From contig NZ_LFYT02000021.1 of the NCBI RefSeq assembly GCF_001270065.2, positions 1-64,000 on the forward strand: a stretch of DNA of 64,000 nt, given 5' to 3'. Position 1 is the stretch's first letter, and every line of letters starts with the position of its first letter. A model generated the notes under the pieces. It was not told the DNA's origin and ran no database searches. It saw nothing but the letters and a program-made list of their open reading frames with translations. The stretch is from Limnohabitans planktonicus II-D5. GTDB taxonomy: Bacteria > Pseudomonadota > Gammaproteobacteria > Burkholderiales > Burkholderiaceae_C. A program made the translations under genes and the position numbers. Positions 17,529 through 28,633 of the stretch are shown in pieces.

Positions 17529-17615
17529 GCGCTGCATTGTGCCGCGAGTTGACTGGATTGACGCCTTGCAGACCGACAGTAAGATGGATTGAGACTTCAT
17601 GCAAAGGCTTTCCAA

Positions 17616-19502
17616 GTGTTTTCATCTGTAGGCAACTTTTTTCAAACGCTGCGTCGAAAGACTTTGAAGGTCTCCGATTGGCTCATCCAGGGTTTCCGAA
17701 TGGGCTTGGTTTTGCTTGTCCTGGCCTACGGCATGGGCATGGTTTGGTTCCTTTACTTGGCGGATCGGGTCGCCATTGCAGACCACACCGTGTTGGTGCT
17801 GGACCTCAAAGGTGCCTTGGTGGAAGAGTCGGCAGGCGGCTTGCGTGACAAGGTTTTGGGCGAGTTGCAGGGCGAGTCGACAGATTCCGTGCGCTTGCGT
17901 GATCTGCAGAGGGCACTCGCATTGGCGGCGAAAGACCCACGCATTGACCGGGTGCTGTTGAAGCTCGATGGCTTCAAGGGTGGGGGCATGGCCTCCTTGC
18001 GTGAAGCAGCGGGTGCCATTGAAATGTTCAAGACTTCCGGCAAGCCGGTCATGGCGTGGTCTGCCGCTTATGACCAACGCCAGTATTACTTGGCAGCCCA
18101 TGCCAGTCAGGTGGCTGTGCATCCCATGGGAACGGTTTTCATTGAAGGTTTTGGACGCCAACGCAACTACTACAAAGAGGCGCTGGACAAGCTGGGCATC
18201 GAGGCGAACCTGATCCGTGTGGGGCAATACAAGTCTGCGGGCGAGCCGTTCGTTCTCAGCCAACCTTCTGCGCAGGCATTGAAGGCTGAGGCGCATGTGT
18301 ATGACGCTTTGTGGAAGCTTTACACACAGGGCATTGAGCAAGCCCGCAAGCTGCCGCCCGGCAGTGTGGTGCAACACATCGACAGCTTGCCCGGTGCATT
18401 GCAGGCTGTTCAGGGGAATGCGGGCCAGCTGGTCAAGGACTGGAAGTGGGTGGACCAGTTGCAGACTTTCGAATCCTTGCGCCAAACGCTGATGGACACG
18501 GTGGGCAAGGACGAGGACGGCAAGACGTTCCGGCAAGTCGGTTTCAAGGAGTATCTGCGAACGCAATACAAACCGGTCAAAGGCGAGCACATCGCGGTCA
18601 TCGTGGCCCAAGGAGAGATTGGCAATGGCCGGGCACCGGCTGGCAAGATTGGCGGGCTGTCCACCTCCGATTTGATTCGCACAGCCACCGAAGATGAAGA
18701 TGTCAAGGCCATCGTTTTGCGCGTCAACTCACCTGGCGGCAGCGCCTTTGCCTCTGAATTGATTCGCGACCAATTGCGCATGGCGCGTGACAAGGGCAAG
18801 CCGGTGCTGGTGTCCATGGGCGACGTGGCCGCTTCGGGCGGTTACTGGATCGCCATGTCGGCTGACCAGGTGTGGGCCGATGCGTCCACCATCACCGGCT
18901 CCATTGGCGTGTTTGCCATGCTGCCCACCGGGGAGGGCTTGATGCGCAAGCTGGGTGTGAACACCGGTGGCTACCGCACCACTTGGCTGGCCGGTGCCTA
19001 CGATCCGCGCAAGGCACTGGACCCGCGCGTACAGGCTTTGGTGCAGTCAAGCGTTGAGCATATTTATGCCGATTTCATTGGCAAAGCGGCGCAAGCGCGC
19101 AAGCTGGACGTGGCCCAAGTGGACGCGTTGGCGCAAGGTCGCATTTGGACGGGCGCACAGGCGCAGGCGCATGGTTTGGTGGACCGCGTGGGCAGCTTCA
19201 ATGACGCGGTGGAGGCCGCCCGTGAACTCGTTGGCAAGTCGGCTGGCGCGAACTCGCCTTTACCGATTCGGTATTGGGGCCCCCAAGTTTCGAAACTGCA
19301 AAGCTGGGTTCAGCGGTATTGGGTGCAAGCGGCAGCACACCTTGGCTGGAATGTGGGGCCGTCAGAATTCGCGCCGATCACGGGCTTGCCTGGAGCGGTG
19401 AATGCTGCGGTGGCCGAAGATTTCATTTGGCTCAAAGCCCTCCTGGATCAGGCACAACCCTTTGCGGCGGCTGCGCATTGCCTGTGTCAAATCACGCCCT
19501 GA
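17616..19502 (+). CDS. sppA: Signal peptide peptidase SppA, 67K type
   Basis: A 628-residue inner-membrane serine protease that degrades signal peptides after their release. It has the long double-domain form of E. coli SppA: a single N-terminal membrane anchor (GFRMGLVLLVLAYGMGMVWF), an N-terminal domain with the catalytic lysine in QYKSAGEPF, and a C-terminal domain with the catalytic serine in GDVAASGGYW. I chose the GTG at 17616 because AAAGG lies nine bases upstream; a TTG at 17589 is the longer option. It stands alone. Confidence 0.93.
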   Translation: MFSSVGNFFQTLRRKTLKVSDWLIQGFRMGLVLLVLAYGMGMVWFLYLADRVAIADHTVLVLDLKGALVEESAGGLRDKVLGELQGESTDSVRLRDLQRALALAAKDPRIDRVLLKLDGFKGGGMASLREAAGAIEMFKTSGKPVMAWSAAYDQRQYYLAAHASQVAVHPMGTVFIEGFGRQRNYYKEALDKLGIEANLIRVGQYKSAGEPFVLSQPSAQALKAEAHVYDALWKLYTQGIEQARKLPPGSVVQHIDSLPGALQAVQGNAGQLVKDWKWVDQLQTFESLRQTLMDTVGKDEDGKTFRQVGFKEYLRTQYKPVKGEHIAVIVAQGEIGNGRAPAGKIGGLSTSDLIRTATEDEDVKAIVLRVNSPGGSAFASELIRDQLRMARDKGKPVLVSMGDVAASGGYWIAMSADQVWADASTITGSIGVFAMLPTGEGLMRKLGVNTGGYRTTWLAGAYDPRKALDPRVQALVQSSVEHIYADFIGKAAQARKLDVAQVDALAQGRIWTGAQAQAHGLVDRVGSFNDAVEAARELVGKSAGANSPLPIRYWGPQVSKLQSWVQRYWVQAAAHLGWNVGPSEFAPITGLPGAVNAAVAEDFIWLKALLDQAQPFAAAAHCLCQITP

Positions 19503-19524
19503 ACAAACTGATCGCCCTGAGCGA

Positions 19525-19995
19525 TCAAGGCGTTTGGGCAGGATGCCTGCGACGGAACATGCCCCAGCCTTCCATGTGCAGGACTTTGTGGCCGTGCTGG
19601 TTGAACATTTCCCACAGGTTGCGCGACAGGCCCACATCAGGCCGCTTGCTCATGGGCTTGGTTTCGAGCACCGTGGACTGCAGGCGCAAGGTGTCGCCGG
19701 GCAGCACGGGCTTGAGCCATTTGATGCCTTCCAGGCCGGGGGAGCCCAAGCTCGACGAATAATTCAGAAAGTTGGTCACCATCAGCCGCATGGCCATGGC
19801 GCAGGTGTGCCAGCCACTGGCCGACAGAGCGCCAAACACCGAGGCCTTGCCTGCCTCATCGTCGAGGTGAAAGGGTTGAGGGTCGAACTGGTTGGCAAAG
19901 GCGATGATCTCTTCACGTGTGGGCGTGATGGTGCCCAGATCGCGCACCTGGCCTGCTTGCATGTCTTCCCAGTAATATTTGAACTCGGCCATCAT
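19525..19995 (-). CDS. MaoC-type hot-dog dehydratase
   Basis: About 156 residues with the MaoC/(R)-specific enoyl-CoA hydratase fold. The signature FANQFDPQPFHLDDEAGKAS contains the catalytic aspartate and histidine, followed by the usual F-G-A-L-x-A-S-G-W-H-T. It hydrates or dehydrates acyl-CoA or similar. It is the second gene of a two-gene operon: its ATG (19995) overlaps the TGA of the upstream SDR gene; a second ATG three bases on has better spacing to GGGAGG. With the reductase it could form a hydroxyacyl oxidation/dehydration pair; substrate unknown. Confidence 0.88.
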   Translation of the reverse strand: MMAEFKYYWEDMQAGQVRDLGTITPTREEIIAFANQFDPQPFHLDDEAGKASVFGALSASGWHTCAMAMRLMVTNFLNYSSSLGSPGLEGIKWLKPVLPGDTLRLQSTVLETKPMSKRPDVGLSRNLWEMFNQHGHKVLHMEGWGMFRRRHPAQTP

Positions 19996-20738
19996 CGACC
20001 TCCCGAAACGTCCAGAAAACTCATGGTGGTGTAGCTGGCGGCATCGGAAAGCAACCAAACGATGGCCTGGGCCACTTCTTGGGGCGTGCCGCCGCGCTGT
20101 GCCGGCACCAGGTGTTGCAGGTCTTTCACACGGTTGGGCAGTCCGCCCGAGGCGTGGATGTCGGTGTCGATCAGGCCGGGGCGTACGGCGTTCACGCGCA
20201 CGCCTTCAGCTGCCACCTCTTTGGCCAGACCCAAGGTGAAGGCGTCAATCGCCCCTTTGGCCGAGGCGTAGTCCACGTACTGGCTGGGTGAGCCCAAACG
20301 CGACGCGGCACTCGACACGTTGACGATGCTGCCGCCTTCGCCGCCGTGACGCGTGCTCATGCGGCGCACGGCTTCTCGGGCGCAGACCATGGAGCCGATC
20401 ACGTTGATGTCGAACATGCGTTTGAATCGGGCAACACTCATCTCGTCTACCCGCGCGGCGACATCGACCACGCCCGCGTTGTTGACCAGACCGTGCAGTG
20501 GCCCTAATTTGGCGTCGATGTGCTCGTACATGCGCATGACCTGCGCTTCATCGGCCACATCGGCCTGCACCGCGATGGCGTTGCCGCCCGTGTTGCGGAT
20601 CTGGCGCACCACCTCGTCAGCGGCAAGCGAGTTGGCGGTGTAATTCACCGCCACGGTCCAGCCTTGCGCTGCCGCCAACAAGGCGGTGGCGGCACCAATG
20701 CCCCGACTGCCGCCGGTGACCAAAAGCACTTTGTTCAT
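19992..20738 (-). CDS. SDR-family oxidoreductase (FabG/YgfF-like)
   Basis: A 248-residue classical short-chain dehydrogenase. The cofactor motif is TGGSRGIG (residues 8-15), then NNAG, the catalytic serine in IVNVSSAASRLGS, YxxxK as YASAKGA, and VNAVRPGLIDTDIH. GGAG precedes the ATG at 20738. It is divergent from the isomerase gene at 20816 and leads the operon with the MaoC gene. Substrate is unknown; many relatives are labelled 3-oxoacyl-ACP reductase or glucose dehydrogenase without proof. Confidence 0.9.
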   Translation of the reverse strand: MNKVLLVTGGSRGIGAATALLAAAQGWTVAVNYTANSLAADEVVRQIRNTGGNAIAVQADVADEAQVMRMYEHIDAKLGPLHGLVNNAGVVDVAARVDEMSVARFKRMFDINVIGSMVCAREAVRRMSTRHGGEGGSIVNVSSAASRLGSPSQYVDYASAKGAIDAFTLGLAKEVAAEGVRVNAVRPGLIDTDIHASGGLPNRVKDLQHLVPAQRGGTPQEVAQAIVWLLSDAASYTTMSFLDVSGGR

Positions 20739-20815
20739 CCAATGTCTCCAGCACGATTTCAATTCTGCGGACACAATCCGCGCTGCGAACATTACACAAC
20801 AAGCATGGAGACGAC

Positions 20816-21418
20816 ATGGGTCACACAGTGGACTATTACTTTGCCCCCCAAAGCCCTTGGGCTTACCTGGGGCACCAGCGGCTGACTGAAATTGTGGCGT
20901 GGGCCGGCGCTGCAGTGCGGGTGATGCCGATTGACCTGGGCGGCAAGGTGTTCCCGATTTCGGGTGGATTGCCTTTGGGCCAGCGGGCACCGCAGCGCCA
21001 GGCGTACCGGCTGGTGGAGTTGCAGCGTTTCAGCGAGCACCTGAATGCGCCGCTCAACCTCAAGCCGAAGTATTTCCCAGTGGGCGGCGACGATGCGGCC
21101 AGGCTCATCATCGCCGCAGACTTGGCGCAAGGCCCAGCTGCTGCCATGCAGGTGGCGGGTGCCGTGCTGGCTGCGTGTTGGGCGCAAGAGCGCAACATCG
21201 CCGATGACAATGTGCTGGCCGGATTGCTGGCCGAGTTGGGTCTGCCTGCCGCCTTGCTGGCGCAATCGCACAGCCAGGCCGTGCAAGAGCGTTATGAAAG
21301 CTACACCCAGTCGGCCATCGATGCGGGGGTGTTTGGCGCGCCCAGCTATGTGGTGGATGGCGAGATTTTCTGGGGGCAGGACCGGCTGGACTTTGTCGAA
21401 CGGGCCCTGAACCGTTGA
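20816..21418 (+). CDS. DsbA-family 2-hydroxychromene-2-carboxylate isomerase-like
   Basis: A 200-residue protein of the thioredoxin/DsbA superfamily, kappa-class GST-like branch, to which the glutathione-dependent isomerase NahD belongs. The start has YYFAPQSPWAYLG, with the active serine in SPWAY, and the end GVFGAPSYVVDGEIFWGQDR is the family signature. NahD-type enzymes act in naphthalene breakdown, but no such pathway is visible here, so it may be a general glutathione-linked isomerase. It is followed 27 bases later by a dienelactone hydrolase-like gene. Confidence 0.87.
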   Translation: MGHTVDYYFAPQSPWAYLGHQRLTEIVAWAGAAVRVMPIDLGGKVFPISGGLPLGQRAPQRQAYRLVELQRFSEHLNAPLNLKPKYFPVGGDDAARLIIAADLAQGPAAAMQVAGAVLAACWAQERNIADDNVLAGLLAELGLPAALLAQSHSQAVQERYESYTQSAIDAGVFGAPSYVVDGEIFWGQDRLDFVERALNR

Positions 21419-21445
21419 TGTGTTGAACCGAACCAAGGAATGACT

Positions 21446-22135
21446 ATGGGAACGATGATTGAACTCAAGGCCGCTGACGGCACGGTGGTGCCTGCGTATG
21501 AGGCCCGACCTGTCGGCACACCCAAGGGGGCAGTGCTGGTGATCCAGGAAATTTTTGGCGTCAACAGCCACATCCGCAACGTGGCGGACGGTTATGCGGC
21601 CGAGGGCTACCTGGCCTTGGCACCTGCGACCTTTCACCGCATCAAGCCCGGTGTGGAGCTGGGATATACGGAGGCCGACATGGGGGAAGGCTTTGGCTAC
21701 AAGACGGCTGTCGAGGCTCTACCAGCGCCGGGCGTGATGCAGGACATCCAGGCCGCCATCGCGCACGCGGCCACACTCAGTGGTGGCAAGGTGGGCATTG
21801 TGGGTTATTGCTGGGGCGGCTTGCTGACCTGGCGCTCGGCCTGCATGCTCACAGGGCTGAGTGCTGCCGTGCCCTACTACGGCGGTGGCGTGACCACCCC
21901 GCAAGAGAGCGCACGCCAAACCCGGGTGCCCGTGCTGGCGCACTTTGCCGAAGAAGACAGCTGGATTCCGATGGATACGGTGGAGGCCTTTCAAAAGGCA
22001 CATCCGGAAGTCGAGGTGCACACCTATGCGGCGCACCACGGCTTCAACTGTGACCAACGCGGTGCCTGGCATGCCCCATCGGCCCAGCTGGCCCGTGAGC
22101 GCACGCTGGCGTTTTTTGCCAAGCACCTGGGCTGA
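21446..22135 (+). CDS. Dienelactone hydrolase family protein
   Basis: A 229-residue alpha/beta hydrolase. The nucleophile is a cysteine in GYCWGG, as in true dienelactone hydrolases; the acid lies in EEDSWIP and the histidine in AAHHGFNC. The first glutamate motif IQEIFGVN is also intact. AAGGA is six bases before the ATG at 21446; ATG 21440 is possible. Together with the preceding isomerase it may process aromatic-derived lactones, but the family is broad. Confidence 0.9.
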   Translation: MGTMIELKAADGTVVPAYEARPVGTPKGAVLVIQEIFGVNSHIRNVADGYAAEGYLALAPATFHRIKPGVELGYTEADMGEGFGYKTAVEALPAPGVMQDIQAAIAHAATLSGGKVGIVGYCWGGLLTWRSACMLTGLSAAVPYYGGGVTTPQESARQTRVPVLAHFAEEDSWIPMDTVEAFQKAHPEVEVHTYAAHHGFNCDQRGAWHAPSAQLARERTLAFFAKHLG

Positions 22136-22144
22136 ATCTCTGTC

Positions 22145-22216
22145 GTGGGCGCCAGCGCTGCTGGCGAATGGCCCGGCGGTGGTCCGCAAACCATCGCTTG
22201 CAGGGCAAGCGCCTAC
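22145..22216. repeat. REP pair, second family (GTRGGMGCCAGC type)
   Basis: An inverted pair: GTGGGCGCCAGCGCTGCTGG (22145) and, about 30 bases on, CATCGCTTGCAGGGCAAGCG followed by CCTAC (ends 22216). The same family occurs at 56872-56942. It lies between two convergent genes, a usual place for REPs, and recalls the TGTAGGAGCGAGC-type REPs of pseudomonads. Confidence 0.75.
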
Positions 22217-22262
22217 AAAAAACCAACTCAGGCGCAGGCCTGAAGGAGGTCATTTGCCGGAT

Positions 22263-23408
22263 TCACCCGCCTGTGCGGGCCAGGTAACGCTTGCGCCAGA
22301 AGATGATCCCCATCGCGATGGCGATGGCCCCCATGCTTCCCAGCGTCCACCAGAAGGCAGAAGCCTGGTGTAGCCAGGGGATGAACTCGAAGTTCATGCC
22401 GAAGATGCCTGCGATCAGGTTCAGCGGCAAGAAGATCGCGGTCAGCGCCGTCAGTGTGCGCATGATGTCGTTGGTGCGGTTGCCTTGCACATTGAAGTGC
22501 ATCTGCACGGCCGTTTCGGTGTTGTGCTCCAGTCGGCGTACGTGTTGCACCACGCGGTCAATGTGTTCCAGCACGTCACGGCTGCGGATCTTGAGCAGTT
22601 CGTGTTCACGTTCGGACGTGCTGTTTTCCTCTATCCCCCAGGCGTCCAGTGATTCGGTCCAGCTTTGCATGGCCGTGTGCTGGTCTTCGCACAGGCCTTC
22701 GAGCTGGTGGAGCGCCAGGCGAGCGTGCAGCAGGGCGTCCCAGCGGTTAAAGCGTGTGCGAGGGTTGAGCAATTCGGCTTGCCAGTGGTCGAGCTGGCGG
22801 CTCAGTTCGCGGCGCAAATCGAGGTAGCCATCGACCATCTGGCTGATGATGCGCAGCATCATGTCTGCAGCGTTGTGAGGCACGCCGCGTGCGCCGGTGG
22901 AGCGCAGGTCTGCCGATTCCCCGGTTTGCGTGGCCGCTGGTGTGCTGGCCAGCAGGCGGCTGGCATAGGCCTCGCGCACGGCGCAGTCGGACGGGTGCAC
23001 GCTCAGCAAGACGCGGTCAAAAACCACAAAACCTACCGGGCTGGTGTCGATGCGATGCAACACGGGGGGGCCAGGGCGCTTGCCGACTTGCAGCGGCAAG
23101 CCGTTGCTGGCGGTGGTGTTGGCATTGAGGGCGTTGTTGGGGCGCTGTGCGAGCCTGCGAAACACCAGCAGGTCATAGTGCGAGCTGTAGTCAAAGCGCG
23201 AGGGCAATTGCGCATTCAGCAGGTCCGAAACGTGCAGGTCAACCAAGGTCTGTCCCGTCAGCCGCTCCAGCGTGTTCTGGATTTGTGGCAGCTCGGTGCT
23301 GAAGCTGTCACGCGAACAGGCAATCCAGACGTAGCCGTCCTCCGGCAGCTGCTCAGGCAGCGCCAGCCCGGCATGAACTTGTGCGCCCGAGACGCTGAAA
23401 ACCCGCAT
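22263..23408 (-). CDS. CorA-type magnesium/divalent cation transporter
   Basis: A 381-residue CorA-family channel. The long cytoplasmic N-terminal domain is followed by a helix-rich stalk, two C-terminal membrane helices and the signature GMN in FGMNFEFIPW between them. Most of the basic 'WRKRY' end is cytoplasmic, as usual. Ion choice (Mg, Co, Zn) cannot be told. It starts eight bases after the hemB stop, so the two are probably co-transcribed; HemB of this type needs magnesium, which makes the pairing sensible though unproven. Confidence 0.9.
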   Translation of the reverse strand: MRVFSVSGAQVHAGLALPEQLPEDGYVWIACSRDSFSTELPQIQNTLERLTGQTLVDLHVSDLLNAQLPSRFDYSSHYDLLVFRRLAQRPNNALNANTTASNGLPLQVGKRPGPPVLHRIDTSPVGFVVFDRVLLSVHPSDCAVREAYASRLLASTPAATQTGESADLRSTGARGVPHNAADMMLRIISQMVDGYLDLRRELSRQLDHWQAELLNPRTRFNRWDALLHARLALHQLEGLCEDQHTAMQSWTESLDAWGIEENSTSEREHELLKIRSRDVLEHIDRVVQHVRRLEHNTETAVQMHFNVQGNRTNDIMRTLTALTAIFLPLNLIAGIFGMNFEFIPWLHQASAFWWTLGSMGAIAIAMGIIFWRKRYLARTGG

Positions 23409-23416
23409 GGCGGGGC

Positions 23417-25170
<1,754 letters not shown>

Positions 25171-25183
25171 AGGCCCTGCGAGC

Positions 25184-26293
25184 ATGTCAACCCAGCGTAA
25201 AACGGCCGCCTGGCCCTTGACCTGGATTTACGCGGTGCTGATCGTCTACGCCAGCCTGTACCCGTTTGACAACTGGCGTGTTCAAGGCATCGCGCCTTGG
25301 GCATTTTTGACCGCGCCATTGCCCCGTTATTGGACTGGTTTTGATGTCTTGTCGAATGTCCTGGGCTATGCCCCCTTTGGTTTTTTGCTGGCGCTGGCCG
25401 TGCACCGCACGCAGCGGCGCAGCTCGGCCGTTGCTCAGGCGACCTTGGCGGCGGCCGTTTTGTCGCTGTGTATGGAGTCGCTGCAACTGTTTTTACCGGT
25501 GCGTGTGCCCTCCAATGTGGATGCAGCGCTGAACATTGCCGGGGCGTGGGGGGGCGCGGTGTTGGCCCGGGGCCTGGAGTGGGTCGGCCTGATTGACCGC
25601 TGGAGCCGTTTTCGTGACCGCTGGTTTGTGCCAGACGCCAGTGACGCCCTGGTCCTGCTGGCAGTCTGGCCTTTGGCTTTGCTGTTTCCTGCGCCAGTGA
25701 GTTTTGGCCTCGGCCAAGTGCTCGAGCGTTTGGAGGCAGCCTTGGCCCATGGGCTGGAGGGCAGCCCGTGGATTGAATGGCTGCCTTTGCGCGAGGTGGA
25801 GTTGCAACCCCTTTTGCCGGTCAGTGAAATGTTGTGTGCGGCTATTGGTTTGCTGCTGCCGTGTTTGCTGGCCTTTGGTGTGTTGCGTCAGTGGCGGCAG
25901 CGCCTCATGGCAGCCTTGTGGGTGCTGGTGTTGGGCTTTGGCTTCAGTGCGCTGTCGGCAGCTTTGACCTACGGCCCGGCGCATGCCTGGGGCTGGGTGG
26001 GGCAAGAGGTGTTGGTGGGCTTGGTGGTGGCCACTGTCTGCATAGTGTTGCTGTCCTTTTGCACTGCCCGGGTGTGCTGGGTGATGGCCCTGGCGGCGCT
26101 GGTTTGGCAGTTGGCGCTGCTCAACAACGCTTCGGCCGATGCCTATTTTTCCCTGACGCTGCAAACCTGGGAGCAGGGGCGGTTCATCCGTTTTCACGGG
26201 CTGATCCAGTGGTTGGGCTGGCTGTGGCCCTATGCCTTGCTCGTGTATTTGGTGCGGCATTTGTCGGCATCGGGGCAGAGCCAAAACGCCTGA
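25184..26293 (+). CDS. VanZ-family membrane protein
   Basis: A 369-residue membrane protein. The first 120 residues carry the VanZ-like pattern: SLYPFDNW, NVLGYAPFGFLLAL, MESLQLFLPVRVPSNVDAALN. The rest has several more hydrophobic segments of low identity to anything I recognise. VanZ itself gives slight teicoplanin resistance in enterococci; in proteobacteria the function is unknown. It follows hemJ by 13 bases and may be co-transcribed. Confidence 0.85.
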   Translation: MSTQRKTAAWPLTWIYAVLIVYASLYPFDNWRVQGIAPWAFLTAPLPRYWTGFDVLSNVLGYAPFGFLLALAVHRTQRRSSAVAQATLAAAVLSLCMESLQLFLPVRVPSNVDAALNIAGAWGGAVLARGLEWVGLIDRWSRFRDRWFVPDASDALVLLAVWPLALLFPAPVSFGLGQVLERLEAALAHGLEGSPWIEWLPLREVELQPLLPVSEMLCAAIGLLLPCLLAFGVLRQWRQRLMAALWVLVLGFGFSALSAALTYGPAHAWGWVGQEVLVGLVVATVCIVLLSFCTARVCWVMALAALVWQLALLNNASADAYFSLTLQTWEQGRFIRFHGLIQWLGWLWPYALLVYLVRHLSASGQSQNA

Positions 26294-26318
26294 AAAGGGG
26301 CGGGCCTAAAATCTGGCC

Positions 26319-26663
26319 ATGACCTCTGCAAATTCCACTTCCTATTTCAAGCGCCACATCTTTTTTTGCCTGAACGAGCGCAAAAACAACGAAGCCTGTT
26401 GCGCCCAGCACAACGCACAAGCGGCTTTTGACCGCTGCAAAACCCGGGTCAAGGAACTCGGACTGGCAGGCCCGGGTCAGGTGCGGGTCAATAAGGCGGG
26501 CTGTCTGGACCGCTGTTCGGGGGGGCCTGTGGCGGTGGTCTACCCTGAAGGCGTTTGGTACACCTACGTGGACCAAACAGATATTGATGAAATTGTTGAA
26601 TCACATTTGCAAAACGGACAGGTGGTGGAGCGACTGGTGACGCCAGAACATTTGGGGCGCTGA
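26319..26663 (+). CDS. Thioredoxin-like [2Fe-2S] ferredoxin
   Basis: A 114-residue protein of the thioredoxin-fold ferredoxin family. Cysteines at the expected places, IFFCLNERKNNEACC and NKAGCLDRCSGGPVAVVYPE, would bind a [2Fe-2S] cluster. Its partner is not known. TGATG-type contact with the next gene (stop overlaps its ATG by one base) shows a shared message with the hydrolase. Confidence 0.9.
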   Translation: MTSANSTSYFKRHIFFCLNERKNNEACCAQHNAQAAFDRCKTRVKELGLAGPGQVRVNKAGCLDRCSGGPVAVVYPEGVWYTYVDQTDIDEIVESHLQNGQVVERLVTPEHLGR

Positions 26664-27289
26664 TGAATGCTGCAACCCAATCTTTCATGCTGCAGGGCGC
26701 CTCGGGGGTCATTGAGGCTTTGCGCGATGCGCCCGCAGAGGGCGATGTGCGTGGCACTGCAGTCATCGCTCACCCGCATCCCCTGTTTGGCGGCAGCATG
26801 CAAAACAAGGTGGTGCAGACCTTGGCGCGGGCTTTTGTGCAGTGTGGCTGGCAGGCGATCCGATTCAATTTCCGGGGCGTGGGTGCCAGTGCAGGCCGTT
26901 ATGACGAGGGCCGTGGTGAGGCGGCCGACATGCTGGCCCTGATTGAGCAGGTGGTGCCACAGGGGCCGATTGCGCTGGCGGGCTTTTCATTTGGTGCCTT
27001 TGTCACCAGCCATGTGGCCCAGGCTTTGGGTGATGCGCGAAGGCCTGAAAAACTGGTGTTGGTGGGCACGGCGGCTTCGCGTTTTGCGGTAGCGCCCATC
27101 GCCAGCGAATTGCATGAGCGCACGTTGGTGCTGCATGGTGAACAAGACGATACGGTGCCGCTGTCCAGCGTGATGGACTGGGCAAGGCCTCAGACCTTGC
27201 CGATCACGGTGATTCCGGGTGTGGAACACTTCTTTCACGGACAATTGCCGCTCCTCAAAGCCTTGGTGATGCGTCACCTGAGTGCCTGA
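26663..27289 (+). CDS. Alpha/beta hydrolase, COG2945 type
   Basis: A 208-residue alpha/beta hydrolase. The nucleophile elbow is GFSFGAF, the oxyanion region AHPHPLFGGSMQNKVV, the acid in GEQDDTVP and the histidine in GVEHFFHG. FNFRGVGASAGRYDEG is typical of this family. Substrate unknown. It is coupled to the ferredoxin gene. Confidence 0.88.
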   Translation: MNAATQSFMLQGASGVIEALRDAPAEGDVRGTAVIAHPHPLFGGSMQNKVVQTLARAFVQCGWQAIRFNFRGVGASAGRYDEGRGEAADMLALIEQVVPQGPIALAGFSFGAFVTSHVAQALGDARRPEKLVLVGTAASRFAVAPIASELHERTLVLHGEQDDTVPLSSVMDWARPQTLPITVIPGVEHFFHGQLPLLKALVMRHLSA

Positions 27290-27339
27290 ATCCTTTGGCT
27301 GTTTGCCCTCAAGGGCTGGTCCTGTCACGAATGTCATTC

Positions 27340-28497
27340 ATGAAACGAATTTTTCAAACCCTGGCGTCATCACTGCTGGTGGTCATTTCCTTGCACGTCC
27401 AGGCGCAGATGCCGCAGCCCCCTGAAATGGCCGCCAAGGCCTATTTGCTGATGGATGTGACGGCCAACCAAGTGCTCGCCGCCAAGGACCCGGACATGGC
27501 GGTAGAACCCGCCTCGCTGACCAAGCTGATGACGGCCTATTTGGTGTTTGATGCCCTCAAATCCCGCAAGATCAATTTGACTCAGACCCTTCCCGTGTCC
27601 GAGCGTGCCTGGAAGATGCCGGGATCGCGCATGTTCATCGACCCCAAAATGATGGTGCCGGTGGAAGACCTGATCAAGGGCATGATTGTTCAGTCGGGTA
27701 ATGACGCAACAGTGGCTTTGGCTGAAGGCGTGGGGGGCAGCGTTGAGCGTTTTGTGCAGATGATGAATGACCAGGCCAAAGCCTTGGGCATGAAAAGCAC
27801 CGGCTACAAGAATCCTGAAGGACTCACCGCTGCAGGACACATGACAACGGCGCGTGATCTGGCCACCCTGGCCACCCGTTTGATGCGTGATTTTCCGGAA
27901 TACATTCCTTACTACGCCATCAAGAAATACCGCTATACGGGCACCCCAGCTGCTAACGACAGCAACCGCAACTTGCTGTTGTTCCGTGACTCGACGGTGG
28001 ATGGGCTCAAGACCGGCCACACCGATGCCGCCGGATACTGCCTGGTGGCCACAGCCAAGCGGGATTTTCCACACGTGGGCACACGTCGATTGCTGAGCAT
28101 CGTGCTGGGTACCAGCAGCGAAAATGCCAGGGCCAATGAAAGCCAAAAGCTTCTGAACTGGGGTTACACCGCGTTTGATGCCGTCAAGCTCTTTGACCCG
28201 GGCCAAGCTGTGGCGACACCTGCTGTCTGGAAAGGCCAGTCACCTGTTTTGAAGCTGGGTGCATTTCGCCCCTTGGTGGTGGCCATTCCTGCAGGAAGCG
28301 CCGCGCAAATCAAGACCCAGGTGGTGCGGCCTGAACCTCTGGTGGCGCCATTTACCAAGGGCCAGCTGGTGGGGGCCCTGAAAATTTCGCAGGGCGAGCA
28401 AGCCCTGTTTGAAGTGCCTTTGCTGGTGCTTGAATCCGTCGAGCAGGCGGGGATTTTGGGCCGTGCTTGGGATACTGTTCGCTTGTGGATCAAATGA
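27340..28497 (+). CDS. D-alanyl-D-alanine carboxypeptidase (PBP5/6 type)
   Basis: A 385-residue low-molecular-weight penicillin-binding protein that trims the terminal D-Ala of peptidoglycan. A signal peptide ends at about HVQAQ. The three penicillin-binding motifs are intact: SLTK (S59), SGN in VQSGNDATVA, and KTG in DGLKTGHTDAAG. The C-terminal 100 residues are the beta-rich PBP5 domain, ending with an amphipathic anchor helix (AWDTVRLWIK). ATG 27340 gives the cleanest signal peptide; ATG 27331 is possible. Confidence 0.95.
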   Translation: MKRIFQTLASSLLVVISLHVQAQMPQPPEMAAKAYLLMDVTANQVLAAKDPDMAVEPASLTKLMTAYLVFDALKSRKINLTQTLPVSERAWKMPGSRMFIDPKMMVPVEDLIKGMIVQSGNDATVALAEGVGGSVERFVQMMNDQAKALGMKSTGYKNPEGLTAAGHMTTARDLATLATRLMRDFPEYIPYYAIKKYRYTGTPAANDSNRNLLLFRDSTVDGLKTGHTDAAGYCLVATAKRDFPHVGTRRLLSIVLGTSSENARANESQKLLNWGYTAFDAVKLFDPGQAVATPAVWKGQSPVLKLGAFRPLVVAIPAGSAAQIKTQVVRPEPLVAPFTKGQLVGALKISQGEQALFEVPLLVLESVEQAGILGRAWDTVRLWIK

Positions 28498-28532
28498 GCG
28501 CCAGAGCTTCTATTTCTTAAATTGTGGATAAC

Positions 28533-28561
28533 TTGTCACAAGTCTGCCGGGCGGTTATACT
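28533..28561 (+). promoter_or_regulatory. Promoter of the rpsL operon
   Basis: TTGTCA (28533-28538), 17 bases, TATACT (28556-28561), about 70 bases before rpsL, followed by a leader of about 65 bases. The strong match to sigma-70 consensus suits a ribosomal protein operon. Confidence 0.75.
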
Positions 28562-28633
28562 GGCAGGCTTTTCCGCTTTTGGGGCGGGGAAGTTTCTTTT
28601 GTCTAAATTCAACGTTTAGGGACGTTACAAACA